Origin: Paraburkholderia oxyphila NBRC 105797
GTDB lineage: Bacteria > Pseudomonadota > Gammaproteobacteria > Burkholderiales > Burkholderiaceae
Length of the DNA: 64,000 nt
Reading direction: 5' to 3'
NCBI RefSeq assembly: GCF_000685075.1
Contig: NZ_BAYD01000046.1
Location: 1-64,000, forward strand
Shown piece after piece: positions 20,797 to 29,030 of the stretch. The position numbers and the translations under genes are program-made. Position 1 is the first letter of the stretch; the number at the start of each line of letters is the position of its first letter. The notes beneath the pieces were generated by a model. The model did no database searches. It was not told the origin of the DNA and worked only from the letters and a program-made list of their open reading frames with translations.

Positions 20797-21495
20797 TCAG
20801 ACCGCTGCTGCCGGTTCGACCAGCACCTCGGTCAGATGCCGTTCCGCGTCGAGCATCGGCACCGTGAGGCGGATCGTTTGCACCGCGCGAGCGCCGGCCG
20901 GCAAACGTTCGATCTCGCCTTCGGGCCGTACGCCCTTCATCGCCCAGATCGCTCCACCGTCCGCAACGAGGTGACGGGCCAGTGTAACGAAATCGGCGAG
21001 TTCCGCGAATGCCCGCGAGACGATCAAATCGAATTTTTTCGGTACTTCGACTCCAGGACGCAGGGTTTCGACCCGCCCTGTCACCACGGAGAGGTTCGTA
21101 AGACCCAATTCCGCCTTGGCCTGCGACTGGAACGCCGACTTCTTCTGCACGATGTCGTTCAACGTGACCTGCCAGTCCGGTCGCGCAATCGCCAGCACGA
21201 TGCCGGGCAAACCGCCGCCCGAGCCGACGTCGAGCACGGCGGCATCGGCACGCGCGGGCAAGTGAGGCAGGATCGAAAGCGAATCGAGGATGTGCTGAAT
21301 CAGCATCTGGCGCGGATCGCGGATCGCCGTCAGGTTGTAGACGGCGTTCCACTTCGCCAGCAATGCAACGTAGGCCAGCAGTTGTTCGTGCTGCCGCTCG
21401 CTCAGGTCGAGGGAGAGCGCTTGCGCGCCCTCCTTCAGCAGTTGCGCGAGTGCGTCGCGGTCCGCGATGCCGGGTTGCCGTGCGCGGCCCGTCAT
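20797..21495 (-). CDS. rsmG: 16S rRNA (guanine-N7) methyltransferase RsmG (GidB)
   Basis: RsmG methylates G527 of 16S rRNA; loss gives low-level streptomycin resistance. The 232-residue protein has the SAM-binding motif AAVLDVGSGGGLPGIVLAI and the NLTAIRDP and IVSRAFAEL blocks of the family. Its start overlaps the end of mnmG by 4 bases, so the two are cotranslated, the common arrangement near bacterial origins. Confidence 0.97.
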   Translation of the reverse strand: MTGRARQPGIADRDALAQLLKEGAQALSLDLSERQHEQLLAYVALLAKWNAVYNLTAIRDPRQMLIQHILDSLSILPHLPARADAAVLDVGSGGGLPGIVLAIARPDWQVTLNDIVQKKSAFQSQAKAELGLTNLSVVTGRVETLRPGVEVPKKFDLIVSRAFAELADFVTLARHLVADGGAIWAMKGVRPEGEIERLPAGARAVQTIRLTVPMLDAERHLTEVLVEPAAAV

Positions 21496-23450
21496 TGGGC
21501 CACCGGCGTGTTGTCGGTGCCCTGATCGGACGGACTCTGACGGCGGCGACCGAGGCCGCGCTTGAGGTGAACCATCAGCAGCGAGATTGCGGCAGGCGTG
21601 ATGCCCGAGATACGCGACGCCTGGCCAATCGTTTCGGGACGGAACTGGTTCAGCTTCTGGCGCGCTTCGAACGACAAGCCGCGCACTTCGGCGTAATCGA
21701 TGCCTTCGGGCAGACGCGTATTCTCCTGGGCGCCGTTGCGCTCGATCTCATCGGCTTGACGGTCGATATAGCCCTGATATTTGATGCCAATCTCGATCTG
21801 CTCCTTGATTTGGGCAAGCAGGACCTCGTCGTCGGCAAGCGGTGCTTCCGGCGCGCAGGCACCCTCGCGCAGACCGCAGACGCCGTCGTAGCGCACGCCA
21901 GGACGGCGAAGCAGATCCGCAAGGTTGTACTCGCGATCGATTGGCTTGCCCAGGAGTGCTGTCGCCTCTTCCGCACCAAGCGTCTTCGGATTCACCCACG
22001 TCGACTTCAGGCGCTCTGTTTCACGTGAAACAGCATCGCGCTTGCGGCTGAATGCGTCCCAGCGGATGTCATCGACGACACCGAGCTCGCGGCCGATCTC
22101 CGTCAAGCGCATGTCGGCGTTGTCCTCACGCAGGCTCAGACGGTATTCGGCGCGGCTCGTAAACATGCGGTACGGCTCCGAAACACCGCGCGTCACCAGA
22201 TCGTCGACCAGCACGCCAAGGTATGCCTGGTCGCGACGCGGACACCACGCGTCCTTGCCCTGCACCTGCAGGCCGGCGTTGATACCCGCGAGCAGGCCTT
22301 GCGCGGCCGCCTCTTCATAGCCCGTCGTGCCATTGATTTGGCCCGCAAAGAACAGGCCATTGATGACCTTCGTTTCCAGCGAGGCCTTCAGCCCGCGCGG
22401 ATCGAAGTAGTCGTACTCGATCGCATAGCCAGGGCGCAGGATGTGAGCGTGCTCCAGCCCGCGCATCGAGTGCACGAGCTCGAGCTGAACGTCGAACGGC
22501 AGGCTCGTCGAGATCCCGTTCGGGTAGAACTCGTTAGTCGTGAGGCCTTCTGGCTCCAGGAAGATCTGATGCGATTCCTTCGAGGCGAAGCGGTGAATCT
22601 TGTCTTCAATCGACGGGCAATAGCGCGGCCCCACCCCTTCGATCACGCCCGTATACATGGGCGAGCGGTCTAGACCGCCGCGAATGATGTCGTGCGTACG
22701 CTCGTTGGTGTGCGTCACCCAGCAAGGAATCTGCTGCGGATGCTGCTCTGCCCTGCCGAGGAACGAGAAGACCGGCACCGGATCGAGGTCGCCCGGCTGC
22801 TCTTCGAGCACCGAAAAGTCGATCGATCGGCCATCGATGCGCGGCGGCGTGCCCGTCTTGAGGCGGCCTTGCGGCAGCTTCAGTTCCTTCAGGCGTGCCG
22901 AAAGCGTCACGGCGGCCGGATCGCCAGCGCGTCCGCCCGTGTAGTTATTCAGGCCCACGTGAATCTTGCCGTCGAGGAACGTCCCCGCCGTCAGCACCAC
23001 GGCACGCGCCCGGAAGCGGATGCCCACCTGCGTCACGGCCCCCACCACACGATCGCCTTCGACCATCAGGTCCTCAACCGCCTGCTGGAACAGCCAGAGA
23101 TTCGGCTGATTCTCGAGGCGTCGACGGATCGCCGCCTTGTACAGGATGCGGTCGGCCTGAGCGCGCGTCGCACGCACGGCCGGGCCCTTGGACGAATTCA
23201 GGATGCGGAACTGGATGCCGCCCTCGTCGGTGGCCGCGGCCATTGCGCCGCCCAGCGCGTCGACTTCCTTGACCAGATGGCCCTTGCCAATGCCGCCGAT
23301 CGACGGATTGCAGCTCATCTGGCCGAGCGTTTCGATATTGTGCGTGAGCAGGAGCGTCTTGACGCCCATGCGGGCAGCGGCGAGCGCTGCCTCGGTGCCG
23401 GCGTGACCGCCGCCGACGACGATTACGTCAAATTCTGTGGGAAAAAGCAT
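21492..23450 (-). CDS. mnmG: tRNA uridine 5-carboxymethylaminomethyl modification enzyme MnmG (GidA)
   Basis: MnmG, with MnmE, modifies the wobble uridine of several tRNAs using FAD and methylene-THF. The 652-residue protein opens with the FAD motif VIVVGGGHAGTEAALAA, followed by GQMSCNPSIGGIGKGHLVKE and TAGTFLDGKIHVG signatures, and has the helical C-terminal domain (EQIEIGIKYQGYIDRQ). A parS site lies within its coding sequence, read in frame as VSRET. A TATAAT-type -10 lies on the minus strand at 23516-23521 upstream, but I see no good -35. Confidence 0.98.
   Translation of the reverse strand: MLFPTEFDVIVVGGGHAGTEAALAAARMGVKTLLLTHNIETLGQMSCNPSIGGIGKGHLVKEVDALGGAMAAATDEGGIQFRILNSSKGPAVRATRAQADRILYKAAIRRRLENQPNLWLFQQAVEDLMVEGDRVVGAVTQVGIRFRARAVVLTAGTFLDGKIHVGLNNYTGGRAGDPAAVTLSARLKELKLPQGRLKTGTPPRIDGRSIDFSVLEEQPGDLDPVPVFSFLGRAEQHPQQIPCWVTHTNERTHDIIRGGLDRSPMYTGVIEGVGPRYCPSIEDKIHRFASKESHQIFLEPEGLTTNEFYPNGISTSLPFDVQLELVHSMRGLEHAHILRPGYAIEYDYFDPRGLKASLETKVINGLFFAGQINGTTGYEEAAAQGLLAGINAGLQVQGKDAWCPRRDQAYLGVLVDDLVTRGVSEPYRMFTSRAEYRLSLREDNADMRLTEIGRELGVVDDIRWDAFSRKRDAVSRETERLKSTWVNPKTLGAEEATALLGKPIDREYNLADLLRRPGVRYDGVCGLREGACAPEAPLADDEVLLAQIKEQIEIGIKYQGYIDRQADEIERNGAQENTRLPEGIDYAEVRGLSFEARQKLNQFRPETIGQASRISGITPAAISLLMVHLKRGLGRRRQSPSDQGTDNTPVAQ
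22017..22032. promoter_or_regulatory. parS site 1 (ParB binding site) inside mnmG
   Basis: The 16-mer TGTTTCACGTGAAACA matches the universal parS consensus exactly and is perfectly palindromic. It lies within mnmG, about 2.2 kb upstream of parB in operon direction. Confidence 0.95.
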
Positions 23451-23574
23451 GGCGGGACCTCACGCACGGACAAATGGACCGCGTGAGCCTTCTCAGAAAA
23501 AAGTGGTATGCGCGAATTATAACGGTTTCGGGTTTTGGGCCGTTCACTCCCGAATTTCGTTCCGCCGTCACTCT

Positions 23575-23609
23575 AAAAAAAGCGGCGTGTTTCACGTGAA
23601 ACACGCCGC
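23575..23609 (-). terminator. Intrinsic terminator of the first liv operon built on parS
   Basis: On the minus strand the perfect 28-bp palindrome (stem GCGGCGTGTTTC, loop ACGT) is followed at once by seven T residues. It lies 24 bases past the livF stop codon at 23634, exactly where an operon terminator is expected. The 12-bp stem plus T-tract is a strong intrinsic terminator. Confidence 0.8.
23588..23603. promoter_or_regulatory. parS site 2 (ParB binding site) upstream of mnmG
   Basis: A second perfect TGTTTCACGTGAAACA, intergenic between mnmG and the liv genes. It is the core of a longer 28-bp palindrome (23582-23609). Confidence 0.95.
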
Positions 23610-23633
23610 CGTTTTCTGCAGAGGTTGACGAGA

Positions 23634-24383
23634 TCAGACCGGTTTCTTGGCCAAGCCTAGGTAAGTCTCGATCACCCGAGGATTCTGCGCCAGCTCGTCC
23701 GCCGGCCCTTCCAGCGCCAGATCGCCCGTTTCCAGCACGTAGCCGTAGTCGGAGATCTGCAGTGCGGCACGCGCATTCTGTTCGATCAGCAGTGTCGCCA
23801 CGCCCGTCTGCCGCAGCGCGCTGATGATGTGAAAGATCTCTTTCACGATCAGCGGGGCCAGCCCAAGGCTAGGCTCGTCGAGCATCAGCAAATCCGGCTT
23901 GCCCATCAGCGCACGTCCGACTGCAAGCATCTGGCGCTCGCCGCCCGAGAGCGTACCCGCAGCCTGGGCGCGCCGCTCCTTGAGCCGCGGAAAGAGCTGA
24001 AACACGTGCTCGAGCTGGTCGAGGAAGTTGCACTCACCGGCCCGCTTGCGGCGGTAGGCGCCGAGCACGAGGTTGTCCTCGACGGTCATCGAGGCAAACA
24101 GCTCGCGCTTCTCCGGCACCAGGCACATGCCGCGCGCGACGCGCCGCTCGATGGGCAGCGTGCCGATATCCTCGCCCAGATAGGCAATCCGGCCACTGGC
24201 ATGGCCCGTGACCGGCAACGCGCCCATGATGGCATTGAGCAGCGTGGACTTGCCTGCGCCGTTCGGGCCAATTACGGAGACGATCTGCCCCGCGCCCACC
24301 TTGATTGCCGCCTTGTGCAGCGCCTCGATCTTGCCGTAGCGCACGGCGAGTCCGGAGACTTCGAGTACAGGAGCGCTCATCAT
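23634..24383 (-). CDS. livF: Branched-chain amino acid ABC transporter ATPase (LivF)
   Basis: One of two cytoplasmic ATPases of a HAAT-family importer, 249 residues. Walker A is GPNGAGKSTLLNAIMG, the signature is LSGGERQMLAVGRALM, and Walker B is LLMLDEPSLGLAP, which together with the short length mark LivF rather than LivG. Its ATG overlaps the stop of the fused permease-ATPase gene (ATGA), so translation is coupled. It is the last gene of the operon. Confidence 0.94.
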   Translation of the reverse strand: MMSAPVLEVSGLAVRYGKIEALHKAAIKVGAGQIVSVIGPNGAGKSTLLNAIMGALPVTGHASGRIAYLGEDIGTLPIERRVARGMCLVPEKRELFASMTVEDNLVLGAYRRKRAGECNFLDQLEHVFQLFPRLKERRAQAAGTLSGGERQMLAVGRALMGKPDLLMLDEPSLGLAPLIVKEIFHIISALRQTGVATLLIEQNARAALQISDYGYVLETGDLALEGPADELAQNPRVIETYLGLAKKPV

Positions 24384-26167
24384 TCCACCCCGCCCAGATA
24401 AGCCTCGAGCACTGCCGGGTCCTGCTGCACCTCTTGCGGCAATCCTTCCGCGATCCGCGTGCCGAATTCCATCACGACCAGTCGATCGGTGAGATTCATC
24501 ACGAAGTCCATGTCGTGTTCGACCAGCAGCACGCTCATCCCCTCTTCTCTCAGCCTGCGCAGCAAGCCGGCCAGCTGTTGTTTCTCCTGATAACGCAGGC
24601 CGGCCGCGGGCTCGTCGAGCAGCAGCAGGGTCGGATCGCAGCAAAGCGCCCGCGCAATCTCCAGAATGCGTTGCTGCCCGAGCGCGAGGCTGCCGGCCTC
24701 GTCGTACATGTGCTGCTCGAGGCCCACGCGGCGAAGCTGCCTGGCCGCCTCGCTCATCAGCCTGCCCTCTTCCGCCGCGTTGAGCTTCACGACGCTGCGC
24801 AGCACGCCCGAATGGCCACGCAGATGCGCGCCGATCGCGACGTTCTCCAGCACGGTCATCGTCGGCAGCAGCTTGACGTGCTGGAACGTGCGCCCGATGC
24901 CACGCGCGACGATTTCACGTGAAGTCAGGCGGTCGATACGCTCGCCGCGGAACGTGATTGCGCCGCTGGTCGGCTGCAGCACGCCTGTCACGAGGTTGAA
25001 GGTCGTCGACTTGCCCGCGCCGTTCGGGCCAATCAAGCCGATGATCTGCCCCGCCCTCACCTCGAAGCTCACGTCGTTGACAGCCACGAGCCCGCCGAAC
25101 TGCTTGCGCGCCTTGTCGACGGTCAGCAGCAATTCGCCTGTGGCGGGCTTGCTGCGCTGCGGCAAGGGCTCGGCGTGCTCGGGCACGTGCGCCTGCGGTC
25201 CGCGAGGAAAGAAGCGCGCCACGAACGGCCACACGCCGCGCCGCGCGTATTGCAGCAGCAAGACCATCAAGATGCCGAACACGATGATCTCGAAATTGCC
25301 GTTCTCGCCCAGCAGCTTCGGCAGCAGCGTCTGCAGCCAATCTTGCAGAACGGTGAGGATCGCCGCGCCCAGCACGGCGCCCCAGACGTGCGCCACGCCG
25401 CCCACCACCGCCATGAACAGGTATTCGATGCCGTGGTTCAGGCCGAACGGTGTGGGGTTCACCGCGCGCTGCAGATGGGCGTAGAGGAAGCCCGATACCG
25501 CTGCGAGCACGGCCGCGTAGACGAAGATCACGACGCGCATCCATGCCGTGTTCACGCCCATCGCCTCGGCCATCTGCCCGCCGCCGCGCAGCGCGCGGAT
25601 CGCGCGGCCCGTGCGGCTATTGAGCAGATTCTGAACGGAGATGACTGACGCCAGCACGACCACCCAGATCAGGTAATAGATATGGCGCCCCGACTCGAGG
25701 TCGATGCCGAGCACGTTGAGGACCGGAATGCCGTTGATCCCGTCGTACTTGCCCAGCATGTCGAGATTGCCGAACAGGAAGAACAGCGCGAGCCCCCAGG
25801 CGATGGTGCCGAGCGGCAGGAAGTGCCCCGAGAGCCGCATGGTGACGAGCCCCAGCACGAGCGCAACGAGCGCCGTGATGACGACGCCGACGATCAGCGC
25901 AAGCCACGGTGAGACGCCGTACTGCGTGGTCAGATACGCGGTCGCATAGGCGCCGAGCCCGACGAACGCGGCCTGCCCGAAGCTCGTCATCCCGCCGATG
26001 CCGGTGAGCAGCACGAGCCCGATCGCGACGATCGAATAAAGGCCGATGTAGTTGAGCAGCGTGATCCAGTATTCGGGCACGTGCAAGGGATGCGGCAGCA
26101 CCGGCAGCGCGAACATGACCACGAGGAACAGCCAGAAGAAGCGGTTATGCAGAACAAGTCGTTTCAT
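24380..26167 (-). CDS. Fused branched-chain amino acid permease and ATPase (LivM-LivG)
   Basis: A 595-residue protein. Residues 1 to about 320 are a LivM permease with many spans and the GMTSFGQAAFVGLGAYATAY motif. A Pro-rich linker leads to a LivG ATPase from about residue 340, with Walker A GPNGAGKSTTFNLVTG, signature LALGQQRILEIARAL and Walker B LLLLDEPAAGL. In E. coli and in the second cluster of this window these are separate genes. The start at 26167 follows a GAGGAG site overlapping the livH end. Confidence 0.93.
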   Translation of the reverse strand: MKRLVLHNRFFWLFLVVMFALPVLPHPLHVPEYWITLLNYIGLYSIVAIGLVLLTGIGGMTSFGQAAFVGLGAYATAYLTTQYGVSPWLALIVGVVITALVALVLGLVTMRLSGHFLPLGTIAWGLALFFLFGNLDMLGKYDGINGIPVLNVLGIDLESGRHIYYLIWVVVLASVISVQNLLNSRTGRAIRALRGGGQMAEAMGVNTAWMRVVIFVYAAVLAAVSGFLYAHLQRAVNPTPFGLNHGIEYLFMAVVGGVAHVWGAVLGAAILTVLQDWLQTLLPKLLGENGNFEIIVFGILMVLLLQYARRGVWPFVARFFPRGPQAHVPEHAEPLPQRSKPATGELLLTVDKARKQFGGLVAVNDVSFEVRAGQIIGLIGPNGAGKSTTFNLVTGVLQPTSGAITFRGERIDRLTSREIVARGIGRTFQHVKLLPTMTVLENVAIGAHLRGHSGVLRSVVKLNAAEEGRLMSEAARQLRRVGLEQHMYDEAGSLALGQQRILEIARALCCDPTLLLLDEPAAGLRYQEKQQLAGLLRRLREEGMSVLLVEHDMDFVMNLTDRLVVMEFGTRIAEGLPQEVQQDPAVLEAYLGGVE

Positions 26168-26171
26168 CGCT

Positions 26172-27227
26172 TCACTCCTCTTCCTCTTCGGCATGCGGCG
26201 TGGAAAGGCTGCGCCACAGCAGCACGGGGATGATCAGCGTGAACACGATCACTTCCTTGTAGGCGCTTGCCCAGAACGACGAGTACGACTCCAGCAGGCC
26301 CACGAGCACGGAGCCCGCGGCAGCCAGCGGATAGCTCACCAGACCGCCGATGATGGCGCCCACGAAGCCCTTCAGGCCGATCAGGAAGCCCGAGTCGTAG
26401 TAGATGGTGGTGAGCGGCGCCACCAGCACGCCGCACAGCGCACCGAGCCCTGCGGCGAGCGTGAACGCGAGCCGCCCGGCCTGAGTCGTGCCGATGCCCA
26501 CGAGGCGCGCGCCCAGCCGGTTCACCGAGGTCGCGCGCAGCGCCTTGCCCGAGATCGTGCGATCGAAATAGACATACAGCGCGACGATCAGCACCGCCGC
26601 CGTGCCGATCACCCAGAGGCTTTGCCCCGAGATCGAGAGGCTCCCGACGTTGAACGTGGCATCGGTGAATGCGTTCGTGCGCGAACCTTCCGCGCCGAAC
26701 ATCACGAGCCCGAGCCCGACCATCGCGAAGTGCACCGCCACCGCGACGATCAGCAACAGGAGCGTGGTCGCCTCGGCGATGGGCTCATACGCGAGCCGGT
26801 AGATGAACGGCCCCATCGGCACGACGATCGCGAGCGTGAGCGCAATCTGCACGAGCATGGGCAGTTGCTGACCGGCCACGCCGCGTGTGAGCACATAGAG
26901 CGCAATGGGAAAGAGCAGATACTTGCCCGCGAGCGTCACGAGCGTGCGCGGCGCATGCTTGCGCCGCTCGGCATGCCGCACGAGCCCCGCCGTCTCCACG
27001 ACGAAGCACGCGGCGCCCAGCGCGACGAGCAGCCAGCAGGTGGCGGGAAACTTCTGCGATTGCAGCGCGGCGAGCGTCAGCGCGCCATACGAGACGAACT
27101 CGCCCTGCGGAATGAAGATCACCCGCGTCACGGAGAACACCAGCACCAGGGCGAGCGCGAGCAGCGCGTAGATCGCTCCGGTGGTGATGCCGTCCTGCGC
27201 GAGGATCGCGGCGATCGATAAATCCAT
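26172..27227 (-). CDS. livH: Branched-chain amino acid ABC permease (LivH)
   Basis: An inner-membrane permease of 351 residues. The N-terminal ITTGAIYALLALALVLVFSVTRVIFIPQGEFVSYGAL and the GLKGFVGAIIGGLVSYPLAAAG segment are typical of LivH (quoted in parts: GITTGAIYALLALALVL, IFIPQGEFVSYGAL). The start at 27227 (MDLSIAAILAQDG) has an AAGAGGAGTT ribosome binding site. The C-terminus ends in five Glu. It lies 4 bases before the LivM-LivG start. Confidence 0.93.
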   Translation of the reverse strand: MDLSIAAILAQDGITTGAIYALLALALVLVFSVTRVIFIPQGEFVSYGALTLAALQSQKFPATCWLLVALGAACFVVETAGLVRHAERRKHAPRTLVTLAGKYLLFPIALYVLTRGVAGQQLPMLVQIALTLAIVVPMGPFIYRLAYEPIAEATTLLLLIVAVAVHFAMVGLGLVMFGAEGSRTNAFTDATFNVGSLSISGQSLWVIGTAAVLIVALYVYFDRTISGKALRATSVNRLGARLVGIGTTQAGRLAFTLAAGLGALCGVLVAPLTTIYYDSGFLIGLKGFVGAIIGGLVSYPLAAAGSVLVGLLESYSSFWASAYKEVIVFTLIIPVLLWRSLSTPHAEEEEE

Positions 27228-27414
27228 AACTCCTCTTTCTGTAGCGCGTGAAACCAGGTACGTCGGAAAGGATGGCGAAGCGGGGAAAACGCGCGGCGCA
27301 GCCACACAGGCTGCGCCGCGTTCAAGGATGCACTGCGGGAGCGCACCGCGAGGCCGCGATGCGCGGCCATTGTCGGTGGCCGAAATGAAGCGTGAGTGTT
27401 GTGAGTATCGAGTG

Positions 27415-27430
27415 CGTTTCACGTGACACT
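27415..27430. promoter_or_regulatory. Degenerate parS-like site
   Basis: CGTTTCACGTGACACT differs from the parS consensus by one base in the 14-bp core. It is in the gap between livJ and livH, 3.8 kb from the perfect parS at 23588. Confidence 0.3.
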
Positions 27431-27473
27431 ACGCACCCGCGCAGCGTCACGTCATTACGTTGCTACGCTCTCG

Positions 27474-28643
27474 TCACTCGCTCTGCAGCTTCCACTTGCC
27501 GTTGACGACCTCCACGATCACGCGGGCGCGGTCGTCGAGGCCGTTGTGATCGGTGGGCGTGGTGTTCATGATGCCGTGCGAGAGCGGCAGCTCCTTGACG
27601 TTCTCGAGCGCATCGCGCAGCGCCACGCGGAACGCCTCGGTGCCGGGCTGCGCCGTCTTGAGCGCGACCGGAATCGCGCGCTGGAGCATCTGGCCCGCAT
27701 CCCAGGCGTGGCCGCCGAAGGTCGCCACGGAGCCTGCGCCATAGGCCTTCTCGTACGCCGCCTTATAGGCGAGCGCCGACTGCTTCACAGGGTTCGAGTC
27801 GGGCAGCTGATCGGCGACGAGAATCGGGCCGGCGGGCAACAGCTCGCCTTCGCAGTCCTTGCCGCACACGCGCAGAAAGTCGTTGTTCGCCACGCCGTGC
27901 GTCTGATAGATCTTGCCCTTGTAGCCGCGGTCCTTGAGCGTGGTCGCGGGCAGCGCCGCGGGCGTGCCGGAGCCGGCGATCAGCACGGCGTCGGGGTTCG
28001 CCGACATCAGCTTGAGCGCCTGGCCCGTGACCGACGAATCCGTGCGGTTATAGCGTTCGTTCGCGACGATCTTGAGGTTGTGCTTCGCCGCCGCCGCGCT
28101 GAACTCCTTGTACCAGCTGTCGCCGTAGGCGTCCGTAAAGCCGATGAAGCCCACCGTCTTCACGCCGTGCTTCTCCATATAGCCCGCGAGCGCATCGGCC
28201 ATCAGGCTGTCGTTCTGCGGCGTCTTGAAGGCCCATTTGCGCTTGTCGTCCATCGGATGCACGATGGCCGCCGACGCCGCGAGCGAGATCATCGGCGTCT
28301 TGCCTTGCGCGACGACGTCGAGCATCGCCAGCGAATTGGGCGTCACCGACGAGCCAATGATCGCATCCACGTGATCCTCGTCGATCAGCTTGTGGGTGTT
28401 CTGCACGGCCTTGCTCGTGTCGGAGGCGTCGTCGAGCACGATGTACTGCACGCTCTTGCCCGCGATCTCCTTGGGCAGCAGCGCGATGGTGTTCTTCTCC
28501 GGAATGCCGAGCGACGCAGCCGGCCCCGTTGCCGACAGCGTCACGCCGATCTTCACCTGCGCGGCGGCCATGCCTGCCACGCCCATCAACGCGGCTGCGA
28601 GTCCCGCGCTAATCGACCTCAAAACCCACTTCTTCGTTTTCAT
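27474..28643 (-). CDS. Branched-chain amino acid ABC substrate-binding protein, copy 1
   Basis: A 389-residue periplasmic protein with a signal peptide ending near MAAAQ (residue 29) and the Peripla_BP_6 fold (VKIGVTLSATGPAASLGIPE). It is closely related to the protein at 29031-30197: long blocks such as YQTHGVANNDFLRVCGKDCE are shared. Two cysteines in this block (VCGKDCE) could form a disulfide. It is upstream of livH with a 246-base gap, so it probably delivers substrate to the fused LivMG transporter. The substrate is not predictable. Confidence 0.92.
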   Translation of the reverse strand: MKTKKWVLRSISAGLAAALMGVAGMAAAQVKIGVTLSATGPAASLGIPEKNTIALLPKEIAGKSVQYIVLDDASDTSKAVQNTHKLIDEDHVDAIIGSSVTPNSLAMLDVVAQGKTPMISLAASAAIVHPMDDKRKWAFKTPQNDSLMADALAGYMEKHGVKTVGFIGFTDAYGDSWYKEFSAAAAKHNLKIVANERYNRTDSSVTGQALKLMSANPDAVLIAGSGTPAALPATTLKDRGYKGKIYQTHGVANNDFLRVCGKDCEGELLPAGPILVADQLPDSNPVKQSALAYKAAYEKAYGAGSVATFGGHAWDAGQMLQRAIPVALKTAQPGTEAFRVALRDALENVKELPLSHGIMNTTPTDHNGLDDRARVIVEVVNGKWKLQSE

Positions 28644-28831
28644 TGCGCGTCTCCAAACGCTTTGTCTGCGTGTTATCGAGTCATGCCGCGCCGATTGCTA
28701 CGATCTTCGTAAACCCGGCGCCGGCCTCTGAGTGTAGTAATCGGGATCGCGCGTGTGATGCATGGTTTTCCCTGCCCGCAGCGCGGCACTGGCCGCCGCG
28801 CGCACGGTGCGCGTTCCGTTTTGTCTACTGC

Positions 28832-28907
28832 CCTGTCGACCAGAGTTAGTGCTTCAGCTGTCGACCAGAGTCGGTGCTTCAGCACTTACTCTGGTCCCAT
28901 GCAAAGC
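28832..28907. repeat. Dispersed palindromic repeat, copies 2a and 2b
   Basis: A half copy (CTGTCGACCAGAGTTAGTGC...) is followed directly by a full copy whose arms GACCAGAGT and ACTCTGGTC pair around GTGCTTCAGCAC, ending CCCATGCAAAGC. It shares CTGTCG, the TTCAG centre and the CATGCA tail with copy 1 at 10272 and the copies at 51801. It lies between the two tandem binding-protein genes. Confidence 0.8.
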
Positions 28908-28958
28908 CACCCTGCTCTATACCCGCGCCGTGTTGCACGGCGTCGTTGCATCGGCAAC

Positions 28959-28986
28959 AAAAAAGGCACCTCGTTCGAGCGTGCCT
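28959..28986 (-). terminator. Intrinsic terminator after the second binding-protein gene
   Basis: On the minus strand AGGCAC and GTGCCT pair, with a further CTCG/CGAG inner stem, and are followed by TTTTTT. It lies 45 bases past the stop codon at 29031. Confidence 0.75.
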
Positions 28987-29030
28987 TTCTTGGTCTCTTG
29001 CTTGATGTGCTTGCGCGTTCCTCGTGAAAC

